Below are positions 11,197-24,025 of a stretch of DNA of 64,000 nucleotides, in pieces. Positions within the stretch are counted from its first letter, which is position 1. Every line of letters begins with the position of its first letter. The notes beneath the pieces were generated by a model. It saw only the letters and a program-made list of their open reading frames with translations, was not told the origin of the DNA and did not search any database. The position numbers and the translations under genes were made by a program. The stretch lies in NCBI GenBank assembly GCA_001599815.1, contig BCIA01000003.1, positions 5,867,598-5,931,597 of the forward strand, read 5' to 3'. This DNA is from Furcasterigmium furcatum. Lineage: Eukaryota; Ascomycota; Sordariomycetes; Glomerellales; Plectosphaerellaceae.

Positions 11197-11586
11197 TGCT
11201 ATAGGAGCAGAATAGCAATAGATCAAGCCATCGCTGGATTCGCCATTTCCTGGGGGCACCATGAGATCACCCTCGATGCAGTACGCATCGCGCCATTCGA
11301 GTGAAGACGACTTGACACGGAGTTAAGGCAGTCACGCAATTCGCACAGATTAATCCTCACTGTCCCTACAGAGGATTGGAGCTTGATTTGGTGGTGTCAT
11401 CACGACCCCGGATGAGGAGGGTATCAGATGTGATCACATGAGATGAACGGTCGGAGTATAAGAGGGTAGAAGACGAATGGCACTGATGTTGATCCTACAT
11501 GACTGTTTCTCACGACAGCAAAGCTAATTGTCTGAATAGACCTCGGCAACCTTCACATATTCTCCAAGTCGTTCCCGTACAACAAG
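11197..11586. promoter_or_regulatory. Upstream region of the dioxygenase gene with TATA-like element
   Basis: A TATAAGAG string at 11457 lies about 130 bases before the dioxygenase start. No gene is seen in this gap. Confidence 0.4.
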
Positions 11587-13017
11587 ATGGCCCCCCCGGC
11601 AGCTGATATTGACACCCAAGCTCCGTCGCAAGACCAGCCGGTTACGGTCAACCCAGCCAAGCTTGCCAATGTGAAGGTTTCGACCAGCAATAAACTGGAT
11701 GGACCTCTCCGATACACCGGGACCCTTGACTCCTATGAGAGTTTTGATGTGACCGCCGTCATTGGAAAGGAGTTTCCTGGCCTTCAGCTCAGCGAGATTC
11801 TCCATGACGACGAGAAGATCCGTGATCTTGCTGTGCTGGGTGAGACCACCTTCCTGAAGAAATCCCGGGGGAGTGATGCTTACGATAGGATTAGTCTCCC
11901 AACGTGGCGTCGTTTTCTTCCGCAACCAGGATCTCAGCATCGATGATCAGAAGCTCCTCGGCCAGCGTCTGGGAGAATTGACCGGCAAGCCGGAGACTTC
12001 GAAGCTGCACCGGCATGCCCTCTCAAACAGCAAGCGCGGAATTGCTGTGGATGAGAACGGAAAACTGGACGATGAGGTCTCAGTGATCTCTTCCGAGCAG
12101 AACCGGAGGTACTACGCCGACCGCTTCGCCGCGAACTCCAAGAAGTTGGCCAGCCAGGGGTGGCACGCTGAGTGAGTGGTTCAGCTAAGCATCTTACAAC
12201 CAAAGCTAAAAGAGGCAGCATCACTTTTGAACACATTCCCTCGGACTACGCAATCCTGAAGATCATCCAACCCCCCGGGGATGCTGGTGGCGATACGCTC
12301 TGGGCCTCAGGCTATGAACTCTATGATCGTCTCTCGCCTGCGATCCAGAAGCTTGCGGACAGCCTCACCGCAACCCATTTCCAACCCAACTTTGTCAAGG
12401 TCAAGGAGACTTTTGGCGCTGACCTCATTGATGAGTACCGTGGTGCTCCCGAAAATACCGGCTTGGACTTCAAGGCTGAGCAGTAAGTTGGAATGTCCAC
12501 CTCCAGGCAGCATGTGAATATTAACTGTTTAGCCCACTGGTCCGCACAAACCCGGTCACAGGCTGGAAGAGTCTCTTCGGAGCTGCTGGTCAGGTCCAGG
12601 CCGGCTGGATCAATGGCGTTACCGAGCGAGAAAGCGACGTCCTGAAGGCATATTGTGGGTGGTCTTTGCCTTTAGCCGAGACAAATTACTGACCATATCA
12701 GTCCTTCAACTCATTACCAATAACCATGATCTCCAGGTTCGCTTCAGATGGGGGAAGAATGACCTCGCTGTTTGGGACAAGTATGTCGACATCGCGTAAA
12801 GAAAACATGCGGCTCTTGCTAACACTGCCCACAGCCGATCGGTGTTCCATACGGCAACCAAGTGAGTGTACGTCTAATACTTCGGAGAGCGTTACTGACA
12901 TTCAGCAGCGACTACATTGGAAAGAGACAAGGCAACCGTGTCGTGTCGCTGGGCGAGAAGCCTTTCTTTGACCCGAATTCAGTCTCGAGGCGGGAGGCGC
13001 TGGGCTTGCTGGATTGA
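11587..13017 (+). CDS. TauD/TfdA-family Fe(II)/2-oxoglutarate dioxygenase
   Basis: 378 residues in seven exons (11587-11839, 11889-12171, 12219-12482, 12533-12654, 12702-12780, 12835-12861, 12909-13017); every junction restores the frame. The iron ligands are visible: H-A-D in S-Q-G-W-H-A-D-I-T-F-E (split by intron 2) and the distal His in N-R-S-V-F-H-T-A-T. The 2-oxoglutarate region continues with G-N-R-V-V-S-L-G-E-K-P-F. Fungal relatives (JLP1 type) release sulfite from alkylsulfonates such as taurine, but others act on different substrates. Cytosolic. Exon 6 is only 27 nt, and the 49-nt first intron is among the shortest here. Confidence 0.9.
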
Positions 13018-13402
13018 GAGCTCTTCCAGTCATTCCATTGTGAGAGTTGCGCACACACATTAGGGCTAGTTGAATGCTTAAAGTAGTCTCATCTTCGTTG
13101 TTGCGTCTGGGAATTGATCATGATCTGGGCCTCAAGTGCTTTCCCATAGCGTGATCAAAAGATCAGCATGACCTTTGATTCTTGTCTCTACGGTTTTAAT
13201 TGCAAAGTAGTATTCAGAAATCTGCATCTACCCGCCGCTCATCTTCGTAGACACAGCACCATGGCGAACCCTCATGTTCCGCTCGGCATCGCTCCTCAGA
13301 AGGATATAGCTGAACTCCTGGCAGGACCGCCGAAGCCACAAATTTAGACATCCAAAAGCCTCGATATCTGTATCCAGCGATGGCGTACTGTTACCGAAGC
13401 AT
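13018..13402. other. Convergent intergenic spacer
   Basis: Between the 3' ends of the dioxygenase and the metalloprotease. No coding signal is seen. Confidence 0.4.
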
Positions 13403-14353
13403 TTAAGCACGGTAGGTGTTCCAGAAGCTGTACATGCGAGTCTGCTGGTTGGGAGTGAATTCGTCATAGCAAGCACTGGAACTTTCAGTTAGCCCCATGA
13501 GACCTTGATAATTGCAGCACTACTTACTCATCGGAGTAGTCCATGTAGTTATGGATGGGGTCCAGGCCGGGCTGGCTTGGGCAGGAATCGCGGCCAATGG
13601 GGCAGCCAGAAGACGAGCTGGCCTGGGCAGGGGTGTCGGCGATGAAGTCTCCGTTACCAGTGCAACCGCCCTGGAAGGTGTGATAGAGACCGAGCCAGTG
13701 ACCGACCTCGTGAGTAGCCGTCTTTCCGAGGTTGAAACGAGTCGCAGAGCCACCAGGAACGGTCTGCGCATTGAGGGAAACACCATCGCGGTTGAACGCG
13801 GCGCTTCCAGTAGAGACCGATGTCGGGAAGTACGCATAACCCAGGGCATTCTGTTGAAGGCGAACCTGGAAGTAAACATTCAGGTCCCTGTATGATCCCC
13901 TACGCAGAGCGGTCTTCATGGCGAGTTCGTTGTTATCGACGGCCCAGCCCGAGTTGATGGTGCGGTCAGTGCCCAGAAGGTTGAACGCAATGTCGTGGGG
14001 CGCGAAGTCAGCATTCATGACTGCCAGCTGGTTAGACAGCATGGTATCCTTTCTTGAGTGTTAGCCTAAGGGACCGTCGTGAAGGAGGTTACGTTCAAAA
14101 CGAAGCGGATTCTTACAGTGAGCCAGCCACCAGCAACCGTCTGAGACTGAGCGACCACGTGGAAGTACACGCCAATGTTGATCACCGCGCGCTCAGTCAG
14201 GTTTCCAGAGTCCAGCCGACGGGCCTCCTGAGCCTCAAACACCTTGGACATGCCAATATGCTCACTGCTTGGATCAGCAGTTCCGCATCCAAAACGCTGG
14301 GCAGTGGCGCCCAGCGCAAGGAGGGCTGCGCCGAGAATCTTGTGAGCGATCAT
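13403..14353 (-). CDS. Secreted M43 (MEP1-like) zinc metalloprotease
   Basis: 276 residues in three exons (14353-14117, 14048-13528, 13475-13403). A signal peptide (M-I-A-H-K-I-L-G-A-A-L-L-A-L-G-A-T-A) is followed by a Cys-containing pro-segment. The catalytic domain has the extended zinc motif H-E-V-G-H-W-L-G-L-Y-H and a Met-turn in N-Y-M-D-Y-S-D. The last exon gives only D-A-C-Y-D-E-F-T-P and the usual short tail. Family members are extracellular endopeptidases of the pappalysin clan. In pathogens some act on host surface proteins. Size and Cys pattern are normal, and all active-site residues are present. Confidence 0.92.
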
Positions 14354-16211
14354 GCTGTGAAACAAAAAGTTGGGCAAGACTTTGAGAAAGGAAGCAGAAG
14401 CTCAGATGGATTGTCTGGAGTCGGTCAGTGAACGAAGACCCATCATCCAAGCTGCCCTCTCCCAGCATCTTTTATAGTGACGCTTGTAGAGGCAACCTCG
14501 GTAAAGGCCGCCGAGAACAAGATGTTAAGATAATGTGAGCATGTCTCGTCTTGGTAGGTGGTAAACTCGAGCAGTGTCGATCACACCCTCTACTGCAGGT
14601 CATGCCTCTTATCTGTGCTCGTGATGCTTTCGAGTGCGGCTACCTCCGAGGCCCGTTGTCACATTCCCTAATTGTCTAAGCTTCTTCCAAATGCGATGCA
14701 GGTAAAAGCCACGCATGGGGGCCCGCCTGAGCCGCCAGACCTAAAGAGTCACTGCCGGCGGCATCGGCAATTCAACGCACCTAACCCCTGCTGGTTATGG
14801 ATGCAGGGCCCTGGATCCAGCCCTGGAACCACTTAGACGTCCTCATACACCCCGCGCCCTTCCCCAGAAGACGATGGAATGCCGTTGCGACCAAAGCTTG
14901 GCTCGACTGACCGGCCTCTCCTCCCATTTTGCCACGGCAGCTGCCTCAACGGGCACTACACCCTCCGAAGGCCCGCGGGGTTTGTGGCTTCTACCACATG
15001 CCTATTTGGGATGCCACCGTGAAGCTGAGCACTCAAATACCTCATGGTCGGCAATTCCCGCACCCGGCGACCGCGGGCTGTTCAGTAGTCGTGATTTGGG
15101 AAGTTGATGCGAAAGATTAGCCCATGCGCCAATGCAACACTTGAGACTTTTCAAAGATAGCGAAGCCGAGGAGGATGTTGATCACGGGCTCATGGACACA
15201 GCAATTGCGCATGTGTGTGTAGTGACAGAGATTCCCCCACGCTGCGAACGGCTGGTCCAGAAATCGCGGATCGATTGGTCCAAGATCGATTACAGGCATC
15301 TGCTGCTTCGGTGCCACAGGTTATGGGTTCCGGCTCGGCGTTGGCGCCGTGTATCTCCCCAATTGTCGCACGGATAATCACTGAGCGCGTGGGGAGATGA
15401 GCTGAGCCGGGGCGTTAAAGCACCCCAAGCTCGCATCCGGGACCGTCCGCGATGTCTGTAAAGGTCAAAGCTGGCCCATGCGACAATGTGCATGAGAAAC
15501 CTCGGTACCTCAGCACTCGAGAGTTCTCTTCGGCTCGCGTTGAGCTAGGTAGTTGTGTTAACTGGGGAAATCGACTGGCTCGTGATCATATTCTTAAGGG
15601 TATGCCCGAGAGAGTCAACCACAAAGCCAGATGCAGCGTTATAGTTGGTATACCGGACATGCTGCCGAAACGGGTGCCGACGATGAGCTCGCCGTGCTCG
15701 GCGGCGTGTGCCCAAGCCTTGGACACTCGCAAGCAATCGTTGCGCCGCATAAACCCCCCCCCCCCCCCCCCAACCCCCCCAACCCCCATTAGTCTAAATC
15801 CATGTTGATGATGCTGTTGAACACGGCATCAAGAGCTAGGTAGAGTTGATCAGGGTTCCCCCGAGCCTCCACTGGCTGGGGTGTTTCTAGAAGATCCCCT
15901 GTGCAGTGCCAACATTGAAGCGGTCCGCGTATTTATTGCTTGGCCGCTTCTAAACTTGATTACCCGACATCGATTGCGTCACTCTCTTGGCTCAAGCAAC
16001 CGCCATTGGCTACCCGTGGATGTTCATCCAGTGCCTGGACAATGAATAATAGTTGGCCCAAAGCTAACTTTTCCACAAGTGCTGTACTTCAAGCCGTCTC
16101 GTTTTGACGCACCTCTCTCTACGTCTACTGTTGGCGCCGTCCAGGAGCACAGGGAGAACCGACACATCTTCCAACAACGTGAAATTAGCCAAGGCTGTGT
16201 AAACGCCCACA
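14354..16211. other. Gene-poor interval of 1.9 kb with a long poly-C run
   Basis: No frame here shows a recognisable family or splice-consistent structure. It contains 18 consecutive C at 15754-15771, then AA and another C7 run. The right end is the GMC gene promoter. Confidence 0.5.
15754..15780. repeat. Poly-C homopolymer tract
   Basis: Eighteen C, two A, then seven C. Length is prone to slippage and sequencing error. It lies outside any gene. Confidence 0.9.
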
Positions 16212-18096
16212 ATGTCTGCATCAAAAAGTTTTGATTTTATCATCATTGGTGGTGGCACTGCTGGTTCGGTACTGGCCGCTCGACTCTCTGAGAATCCCGA
16301 GGTTCACGTACTCGTCATCGAAGCGGGCGACGACCACACCGCGGACCCCCGAATTGTCGCTCCTGCGATGTGGCCGGCAATGCTCGGAACGCCTGCGAAC
16401 TGGGGTTTCCGGACAACCCCTCAAGTAAGTGCAGGCTAGCAAGCGGCTTCCTTCCTCCGGAGTCTGATACATCGATGGTTGAATGTTGCAGTCGCTAATG
16501 GAGACAACGAGTTAGAGCGGCCTCGGCGGTCGCGAGTTGGTCTTCACCCAGGGCCGTTTGCTGGGCGGTTCTAGCGCTATCAATGGCATGAATTTCACTC
16601 CAAATACTCGAGCCAACATTGAAGCTTGGGCGGCCCTCGGCAACAGAGGGTGGGAGTGGGACAAGTTCGCCCAGTCATTTGCGAAGTGCTTCACCTCCCC
16701 ATCGCAGTCTGACGGCAGCATGGGCCCCATCAAGCTCAGTCTCCCCAATGACCCAGAGAACCAGTGGCCTCAGCTCTGGTACGAGACTCTGACCAATTTG
16801 GGACACGCTAAAGAGGGTGATGCCTTCGAGGGTCGCGTAGTCGGCGCTTTTGCCAACACAGACTCCATAGATCCCGCGACCAGACAAAGAAGTTACGCTG
16901 CCAACACCTACCTACAGGAGGTTCAGAAGAGAGACAACCTGACTCTCTGGACCAACACCTTAGTCGAGAAAATTCTCTTTACCACCTCTGAGGCAGGTGA
17001 TGTTGTTGCGGATGGCGTTCAGTACTCGAAGGATGGAGACACACATGCAATCCATGCCACCAAAGAGGTCATCCTCGCAGCAGGCGCCGTCAACTCCCCC
17101 AGGATCCTGGAACTTTCGGGCATCGGCGATCCAGAGCTGCTGCAACGCTTGGGGATCGACGTGGTCGTTGGAAACAAGTACGTCGGGGAGAATCTACAAA
17201 ATCACCTGATAGCTGGTTTGAGCCTTGAAGCTCGCGAGGGCTTAAAGACGATGGACCCGATCATCCGCCAGGAGCAGGCTGCCCTGGAGGCAGCCATGGG
17301 AGCCTACAGCAAGCAGTTCGGGCCGTTGGCAAGCTCCGGAACAAACCCGGTAGCACACCTGCCCTTCCCGCATATTCAGACAGCCGAAGGCAAGGCTGAC
17401 CTCGATCGACTTTTATCCGAGAAAATGTCTACCAGCGCAACCAATGGAACAAATGCGACCACTGCTTTCGCAAAGGCTCACGTGGAATTCGTGACCTCGA
17501 TCCTGGCCTCTCCCGAAGAGGCCTCCGCCATCTACATATCGTTCCCTGGCTTTGCATGGTTCCAGCCTGATGGCACCATGGCTCCGCCTCCATCCGGGTC
17601 AGAGAACTACCTCTCCATTGCGCTGATACTTTCCCATCCGCTCTCACGAGGTTCGGTGCATATCACGTCACCCCTGGCAAGAACCGACTCAAGCCAAGTC
17701 GCGATTGATCCCGGCCACTTCACCCATCCCCTTGACATTGAGATCATGGCTAGACACCTCCTTTTCCTCCAGACTATCGCCACCTCTGAGCCCCTATCGA
17801 ATCACCTCAAGCATGAAGGAATACGCAACCCCGGCGCACCCTCATCCTTTGCGGACTTGGACCAGGCGAAGGATTATTTGCGGCGCACAGCTGTGGGCGC
17901 TAACCATCCCATGGGGACTTGCTCTATGATGCCCCGTGAGCTTGGTGGCGTCGTGGACCCGAGCCTCAGAGTGCACGGGTCCTCAAACTTGAGAGTTTGC
18001 GACGCGAGCATCATACCAATTTTACCACGGGCGAATCTGTTGGCTACTGTTTATGGCATTGCGGAGCATGCTGCTGCCCTGATCAAGAACCCCTGA
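16212..18096 (+). CDS. GMC family FAD oxidoreductase
   Basis: 597 residues in two exons (16212-16424 and 16516-18096). The Rossmann site is G-G-G-T-A-G-S-V-L-A-A-R-L near residue 13. The second GMC signature G-G-S-S-A-I-N-G-M and the C-terminal H-P-M-G-T-C-S-M with the conserved active-site His are present. An apparent in-frame TAG at 16513-16515 is simply the intron's 3' AG: the splice gives P-Q joined to S-G-L-G-G-R-E-L, and a CTAAT branch lies 24 bases upstream. No signal peptide, so intracellular. The family oxidises alcohols, sugars or choline-like compounds, and some members serve secondary metabolism. Substrate unknown. Confidence 0.9.
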
Positions 18097-20090
18097 AGCG
18101 AAGGTGGCAGACAGGCGTGTATCTGTTGCCATGCTCTTTTACGCCGTTTTTACACACACACAATCGGGGACGGTAGGCTATGTGGCCAGCATGACTTTTG
18201 GGGGTGTTTAGTTAGTAAAGAATTGGTATAATTCGGATTGTCACGTCGCTGAGGTCTGGACCAGGACCTTGTCTGAAAGTTTGAGCAGCCATCATGAGAA
18301 CGCCATCAGCGTTCTATCGAGATAGCAACCTATTCCGCCAAAAGGGTGTAATCCCTTCCCACGGCAACTCGCCTCGGAGGCTCAACCCCTTCTTGACGTC
18401 AACGCCAAGCGGGACCCCGCACCCGGAGGTCTAGGATCAGCCCCGACTTGTTCGAGAGAAGATAGCCAAGCGAAGTGTGAGGGGTTCGGGTGCCAACAAT
18501 CTATCTCCTCCTCTGCAACTGTCTGCTTGGCTTAGATAGAAAGCTGTCAGACAGAGTCTAACCTGTATCTGAAAGCCACACTCTATTTCCATCTACACTG
18601 TTCCTTTCCTGCTCCTGACCTCCACGTGTACTGTCATCCCGCGCGAGAAGTCTTATATTCCTGTTCCACTTCATAATCTCACTCGCCGAGCTTCCTTGTA
18701 AGTCAAGTTGAATGTACGATTCCAATTAAACTCCTACCCACCTAAGAAGACAGAAATCTTCTCGTCGACTAGCACTATAAGCTTCAGAGAGGAAGCAAGC
18801 TAGTCGCGATAGGAACAAGCTTATACCAAGGAGACAGACCCGGAACTCTTAGCGTATCAATCTCATACATTGCGCATGTCATTGGACATGCTTGGCCCCT
18901 TGCGGGAAAATCCTGTTCCGGCTACTGGAGCTTCTAGCGTCCGTGGCGTTGGCGTTGGCGATTCCGTCGAGGCTCACGGCAAACGACGTGCACTCGGTTA
19001 TATTCTCTGTAGGACCCTTCAGTCGAACCTGCAACGAACATGTCCACCGTGAGGTGAACTCTTCCGTCGCTTCGGCTCGTGTGGGGTCCATTGCTGAGAA
19101 ACATTAGCTATAACCAATCCCCTAATACTGGTGATCAAGAGACGAACACTATGACAGCCAGAACGCAAAAAGCGTCAAGTCCCTCCCGGTGTGCGTGTTG
19201 TCGGACAAGGTTCATGTATAGTTGTCGGCGAGCAGGATCCCCGCCATACATGTTTGTCGGGTTGAAAATAACCTCCATATTTCCGTGGTTGGTATTGGTG
19301 TAGGGTTTTGTAAGTTACAGACAAATGTTGATGGATGTTGGGTATTAGTGAGTCGTGCTGAGGCATAGACCGAAAGAACTGATCAAGGAGCTCGTAATAT
19401 AATCACAGGGAAGATGCGACGAACCCGATAAGTCTATTGTTAGACACCCAAGATGGGCGGTGGGTACGAGGATGATGGCCAGATTAAGGCACCCAACCAG
19501 CCCGAAACGAAGTAGGCCAGTAGGCCATACTACGACACCCGCATGTGGCGGCAAGATGGACATGCGGGCGCTTAATGGCCCGGTGCGCCGCCTAATAGTA
19601 GTTGCTTCCAAGCTATATCGTTGGATTGAGCAGCCGCGCGGTCATACAAATGTGATATCGGCAGACCCGGGTCCGGGAGTCGGGGACCTCATATCGTCGC
19701 TTCGAGGTCTGCCAATGGGCCTTCTTGGTTGTCGCATTTTCGGGCAAATATGCTACCTACTATATGCTTGGCGTTGGAAGTAATGGCGGGCCATTTAGTT
19801 GGCCAACCGTTAAGATGTGATACGGAAACCGTCAGGGCTGGGCATGGGAGAACATGGGAACCGAAAATAGAGTACTAATTAGTCCCAGGATGTACTCACG
19901 GCGGTTGATGAGGAGAATGGGCGGGTAAGAAAGGTGGGTCCGGTCTCAGCCAATTAGAGGGAGGTATGAACCGCCACACCCGACACGTTCGAAGCGCTCG
20001 CTTGTGTCAGCGGGGTGCCTTAACTTTACCTCCTCACGTTCGCTCCCTCGGCCGACTCTTCCCTTCAATCTCAACGCGCCAACAACCGGC
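18097..20090. other. Gene-poor interval of 2 kb
   Basis: I find no frame with family features or splice logic on either strand. Pyrimidine-rich and AT-rich stretches around 18540-18720 resemble promoter or leader sequence, but no gene follows. The 19.1-19.9 kb part has many stops in all frames and could be an old, unrecognisable insertion. Confidence 0.45.
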
Positions 20091-21596
20091 ATGATGTCAG
20101 AACCATCCACGCCACCGCCGCAAGAGCCGGTCAGAGAGAGAGATTGGAGATTCCGTGACACTGGAATTCCTTGCGAGTGGGCGGAATCGTATCGACCCGG
20201 AGGGTTTCATCCTGTCCACCTCGGGGACGTCCTCAACAACCGTTACGAGATCATTCGCAAGCTTGGAAATGGATCTTTTTCCACAGTTTGGCTGGGATTG
20301 GACTCCGTGTAAGATTCCTGCCCTCCGGATGATGTGAAACCCACACAAACTGACTGTTCTCCCGACCAGGGACCATCGTTTTGTTGTCTTGAAGATTGGG
20401 GTGTCCCGGCACCAAGAAAACGTGCACCTCTCCATCCGAGCCAATATAACAACAACGACGACGCCAGAATCCCCGAACGCAGGATTTCTTGTGGCTCTTT
20501 TGGGCTCTTTTGTCCTTGAAGGCCCGAACGGGAAGCATCCGTGCCTTGTGTTGGAACCCATGGGCCCAAGCGTGTCCACGATCCTAAACGCTCCCCAGCA
20601 GATCATCGATCCGAGGAACCTACAGCCCCGACGTTTCTCAAAGCAAAAAACGAAGAATATTCTTCGAGATGTCTTACGCGGTCTCAGCTTTCTTCATTCC
20701 AGAGGCGTCGTGCATGGCGATCTTCAGTCTGGGAACATCTTATTCGCCATACGCGACTTACGCTCTGTGCCTACGGATAAGCTTCAGCAGAAAGTCGAAG
20801 ACTCCCGAATTGAGGTGCTGAAAAGATTGGACGGCAAGGTTGACAAGTGGGCACCCAGATATCTGGTAGTTGCGAAGCCACTCAATGACTACATGCTTCC
20901 AGAGAAGGACCAAGTCGTCAAGATCATCGACATGGAAAGCGGCGAGTACTACCCCGAACTCGGCATCATTATTCAATACTAACATGTATTTCTCACGTAG
21001 CTTTCTTTGAAAACAGCCCTCCTTCGAGGGTTGTCACACCAGCAGCTCTGAGAGCACCAGAAACCATTCTGGGCTGCCCTGTTGGCCGCGGTATCGACAT
21101 CTGGAGCTTTGGGTGCCTTGTCTTCGAGCTTCTGACGGGGATGCCTCTTTTCCAACTAGCCCTTCTCGGTAATGCAGACGCAGCACTGGACGACGATCAC
21201 CTGATTCAACTCACGGAGGTTATCTCTCCCCTCCCCAACGACTTACTCGACAAGTGGCCCCGAGCGAGCAGATACTTTGGGCCTGACGGAACCCGCCTAG
21301 ACAAGCGACCCGATGATGCGGATGACAATTCGATCTACTCTGCCGAGGACGACGATGACTATGACGACGAAGATGAGGATTTTGGAGATGACGATGTCGA
21401 CTTCCTAGGTCAAGATTTCGGACCTCCTCAGCCATGTGACCCACTTGAGAAGATGTTCCGGGACAACAAGCCCAAAGAAATCGATGATGAGGAAGAGCAG
21501 GTGATCATGCAGCTTCTGCGATGGATTTTGCAGTATGACGTGTCCAAGCGACCTACTGCAGACCAGTTGCTCGAACATGGCTGGTTCAAGGCATGA
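20091..21596 (+). CDS. SRPK-like serine/threonine protein kinase
   Basis: 461 residues in three exons (20091-20308, 20370-20941, 21001-21596). The start E-W-A-E-S-Y-R-P-G-G-F-H-P-V and L-G-N-G-S-F-S-T-V-W-L loop are typical of fungal SRPK relatives. ATP-binding Lys is K81 (V-V-L-K). The catalytic loop is H-G-D-L-Q-S-G-N with Asp near 190. The metal-binding D-F-G is replaced by D-M-E-S (about residue 260), as D-L-G is in SRPKs. A strongly acidic insert (D-D-D-D-Y-D-D-E-D-E-D) precedes the C-lobe end. Intron 2 begins with GC (GCGAGT) and ends in GTAG with a perfect TACTAAC branch; only this join yields D-M-E-S-A-F-F-E-N. Substrates are probably SR-type or unknown proteins. Confidence 0.87.
20942..21000 (+). 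other. Non-canonical GC-AG intron in the kinase gene
   Basis: Donor GCGAGT, branch TACTAAC, acceptor CACGTAG, 59 nt. A GT donor that keeps the conserved D-M-E-S-A-F-F-E junction in frame is not available here. Confidence 0.8.
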
Positions 21597-22666
21597 GATT
21601 ATAGCCTGCCAAGGATAAATGCACTTCTCGGGTTGGGTGATGGGGTCAAGATTCAAGATGTTGGCCTGGCCTTAGGCCGGCCTATTTTCTTCTCAATACA
21701 ACACCCGTCCTACTACTATTTTGCGACCGTTTTCTCCATCCCGCCCGGCACGATTGGGCCGACTGCGGTTCCCACAACGAGGACCTATACCCGACAGCTA
21801 ACTGTGCCTCTCTTTGGGGCCAGTCTGGTGGCCAGGGCTAGTAACGACTTTCCGCTGTTGAGGTTAACTAGCAGTGCATCGTTCAATCTTATTCCTCTGT
21901 TCGTGTGAGACATAGCAGGGATGGCCATGCCGAAATGCGCCACCGGGCCGTCGACGCGAGAACACTGCGCCATCCCGCCTGCGAGCTGGTGGTCACTCCT
22001 TCGGCGACCAGGAGTGCTACAACATGCCGCTGGCTATGCTCTTGCGAACGGGGCGCCAGTGCTATGGCCCTTGACGATGAACGGTAAGGGTGTTTGAGTC
22101 AATGCATTGCCGACTGGACACCGCGATACGTAAATGCTTTCTTGACCTCCATATTTGAAATGCTCGACGGGCTCGTCAGATGGTCAGCGGATAGACATTG
22201 GGGTCTTGCCCTCGTGGGGCCGGGCCATGGAACTTTGGGATCATTGAGAATCAAATACCCGTGCCGTGCTGGCCGTAAGCCGTATATGTGATTTGTGCAT
22301 GGGTCTCCCTCGGAGACTCGGTCAAACACAACGATCCGTCCTTCGCCGTCCTGCCCTTTAACTACTGCTGTTGATGATGTCAAGTCCACGGCCGTGTCCG
22401 CTCTTCCCTGGCGACTGGCTATCCCACCGCCCAGACGATAGCTTTCAGCCGGATACGGGAACTTCGATCTGCACTTGATGTGCGGGAATTCGGTCGAACT
22501 TGTCTCTCTTACTCCGGTCTCACTATCACGTGTCGTACAATCCCGTTCTTAAGGCTCGCCGGGGGCCCAAGACAGCGATCGAGATCAGCAGAAGTATAAA
22601 GAGCGATTGATCGACCATTCTATTCGCAGATCCTTCCCTTGTCGCTAGTACAAACCCTTTCTCGGC
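21597..22666. other. Intergenic region of 1.1 kb
   Basis: No coding frame is supported. A TATAAAGA string at 22595-22602, 70 bases before the next start codon, is a credible TATA box for the SDR gene. Confidence 0.45.
22595..22602 (+). promoter_or_regulatory. TATA box of the 22.7 kb SDR gene
   Basis: TATAAAGA placed about 70 bases upstream of the ATG, a usual spacing in filamentous fungi. Confidence 0.5.
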
Positions 22667-23763
22667 ATGGCTTATCTTATCAAGTCAACCATGCTCCAGC
22701 TACCAACAAAATGGTCTCTTGCTGGCCTCGGAAGTTTCATTCGGTCGACGCCGTTGTCGGAATACCTTGCATCTACCCATGCCAAGACAACGCTGTGCGC
22801 CTTGGCTGCCATCTGGCTCACACGCGAGATCAACCGCTTCCTCAACCACCATGCGCTCGGAAACTCGGTTGTCACCGATTGGGACTGGGGACGAGAAATA
22901 GTCCTAGTCACAGGCGCAAGCGGCGGCATTGGTGAGCAAGTTGTCCGAAAGCTGGCCAAAAAAGCCGTCAAAGTCGTGGCCGTCGACATACGCCCGCCGC
23001 CCGAGAATCCATTCTCGAAAAACGTCTTTTACTATAACCTCGATGTGACATCTACAGAAGACATTCATCGGGTCGCCCAGTCGATACGTCACGAAGTTGG
23101 CGAGCCCAGTGTCCTCGTCAACAATGCCGGTGTCGCGCCGATGAAGCCAATGCTGGAGGAGACAGACGAAGAAATTCGCCGCACATTTCACGTCAACATC
23201 ATTGCGCACTTTTCTCTGGCTCGAGAATTCTTACCATACATGATCCGGAAAACCATGGACATATCGTCACTATCGGGAGTTTAGGGAGCTATGTCACCCT
23301 GGCCTCGAATGTTGACTACTGCAGCTCGAAAGCGGCGACAATCGCGTTCCACGAAGGCATCACCCAAGAGCTGAGGTATAGGTACAATGCTACCCAGGTT
23401 AGGACGAGGTTAGCAACCCCTTTAATTCCCATTACGATGAAGAGTAGCTAAGCAATTCCTAGTATCGTCCACCCTTATTGGGTCCAAACGCGGATGACTG
23501 AAGCTCTTGTTAGTAAGAGGCCTTTCACGGAAATGCTATTGGGGCCGAGCCTCGTGGCAGATGCGATTGTTAACCTGGTACTTGACGGGAAAATTCGCCA
23601 GTTATTTACCCCTGGACGCATGAGTCTAGTCACAGTAATTCGGGGATTACCAGCTTGGATTCAGGAGTTAATTCGCAACTCCACCTCGGACGTCCTTCAC
23701 GGCATCCACTCCGAACTTGGCTTGCTCATGTTCAATTCAACGTCTAAATCGAAAATAGATTGA
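22667..23763 (+). pseudogene. Membrane-anchored short-chain dehydrogenase with a one-base frameshift
   Basis: This is a retinol-dehydrogenase/DHRS-type SDR. A hydrophobic N-terminal region of about 65 residues precedes the cofactor site T-G-A-S-G-G-I-G-E, an acid N-L-D-V-T loop and N-N-A-G-V-A. The frame breaks at the A4 run 23249-23252. One missing A changes R-K-N-H-G-H into R-K-T-M-D, and a TAG stop follows at 23282. Downstream, in the other frame, lie the catalytic D-Y-C-S-S-K, an intron (23409-23462) and the normal tail to 23763. Exon lengths total 1043, one short of 348 codons, matching a single deletion. As read, the product would lack the active site. Either a young pseudogene or a homopolymer sequencing error. 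Confidence 0.8.
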
Positions 23764-24025
23764 TTGCACCGTGACGGACAAATTTAACAAGGTGTGCAAC
23801 GAACTCTGTGGCTTCACTTGCCTTATTTCGTGTAAACTCGTTAGTTCTCATGCTGCAAAAAAGTCTCCGTTCCTCAATCTCACTCCTAGCACCCCATGGA
23901 TACCTACCATCCCGCTTACGGGGGAGTTGGGACATAGATACTTAGAGTGCGGGTGCCCTAGACTCGAATCAAGTCACTTGTCTGGCTTGCTACATTACTG
24001 GCACTGCAGTACAACAGCAAACAAT

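Noticed and set aside
16513..16515. In-frame TAG apparently disrupting the GMC oxidoreductase
   Set aside because: The TAG is the end of an intron (acceptor GTTAG with a CTAAT branch upstream). Splicing 16424 to 16516 keeps frame and gives the family sequence.
18097..20090. Possible transposon remnant
   Set aside because: No terminal repeats, transposase or reverse-transcriptase motifs could be found, so only a gene-poor interval is reported.
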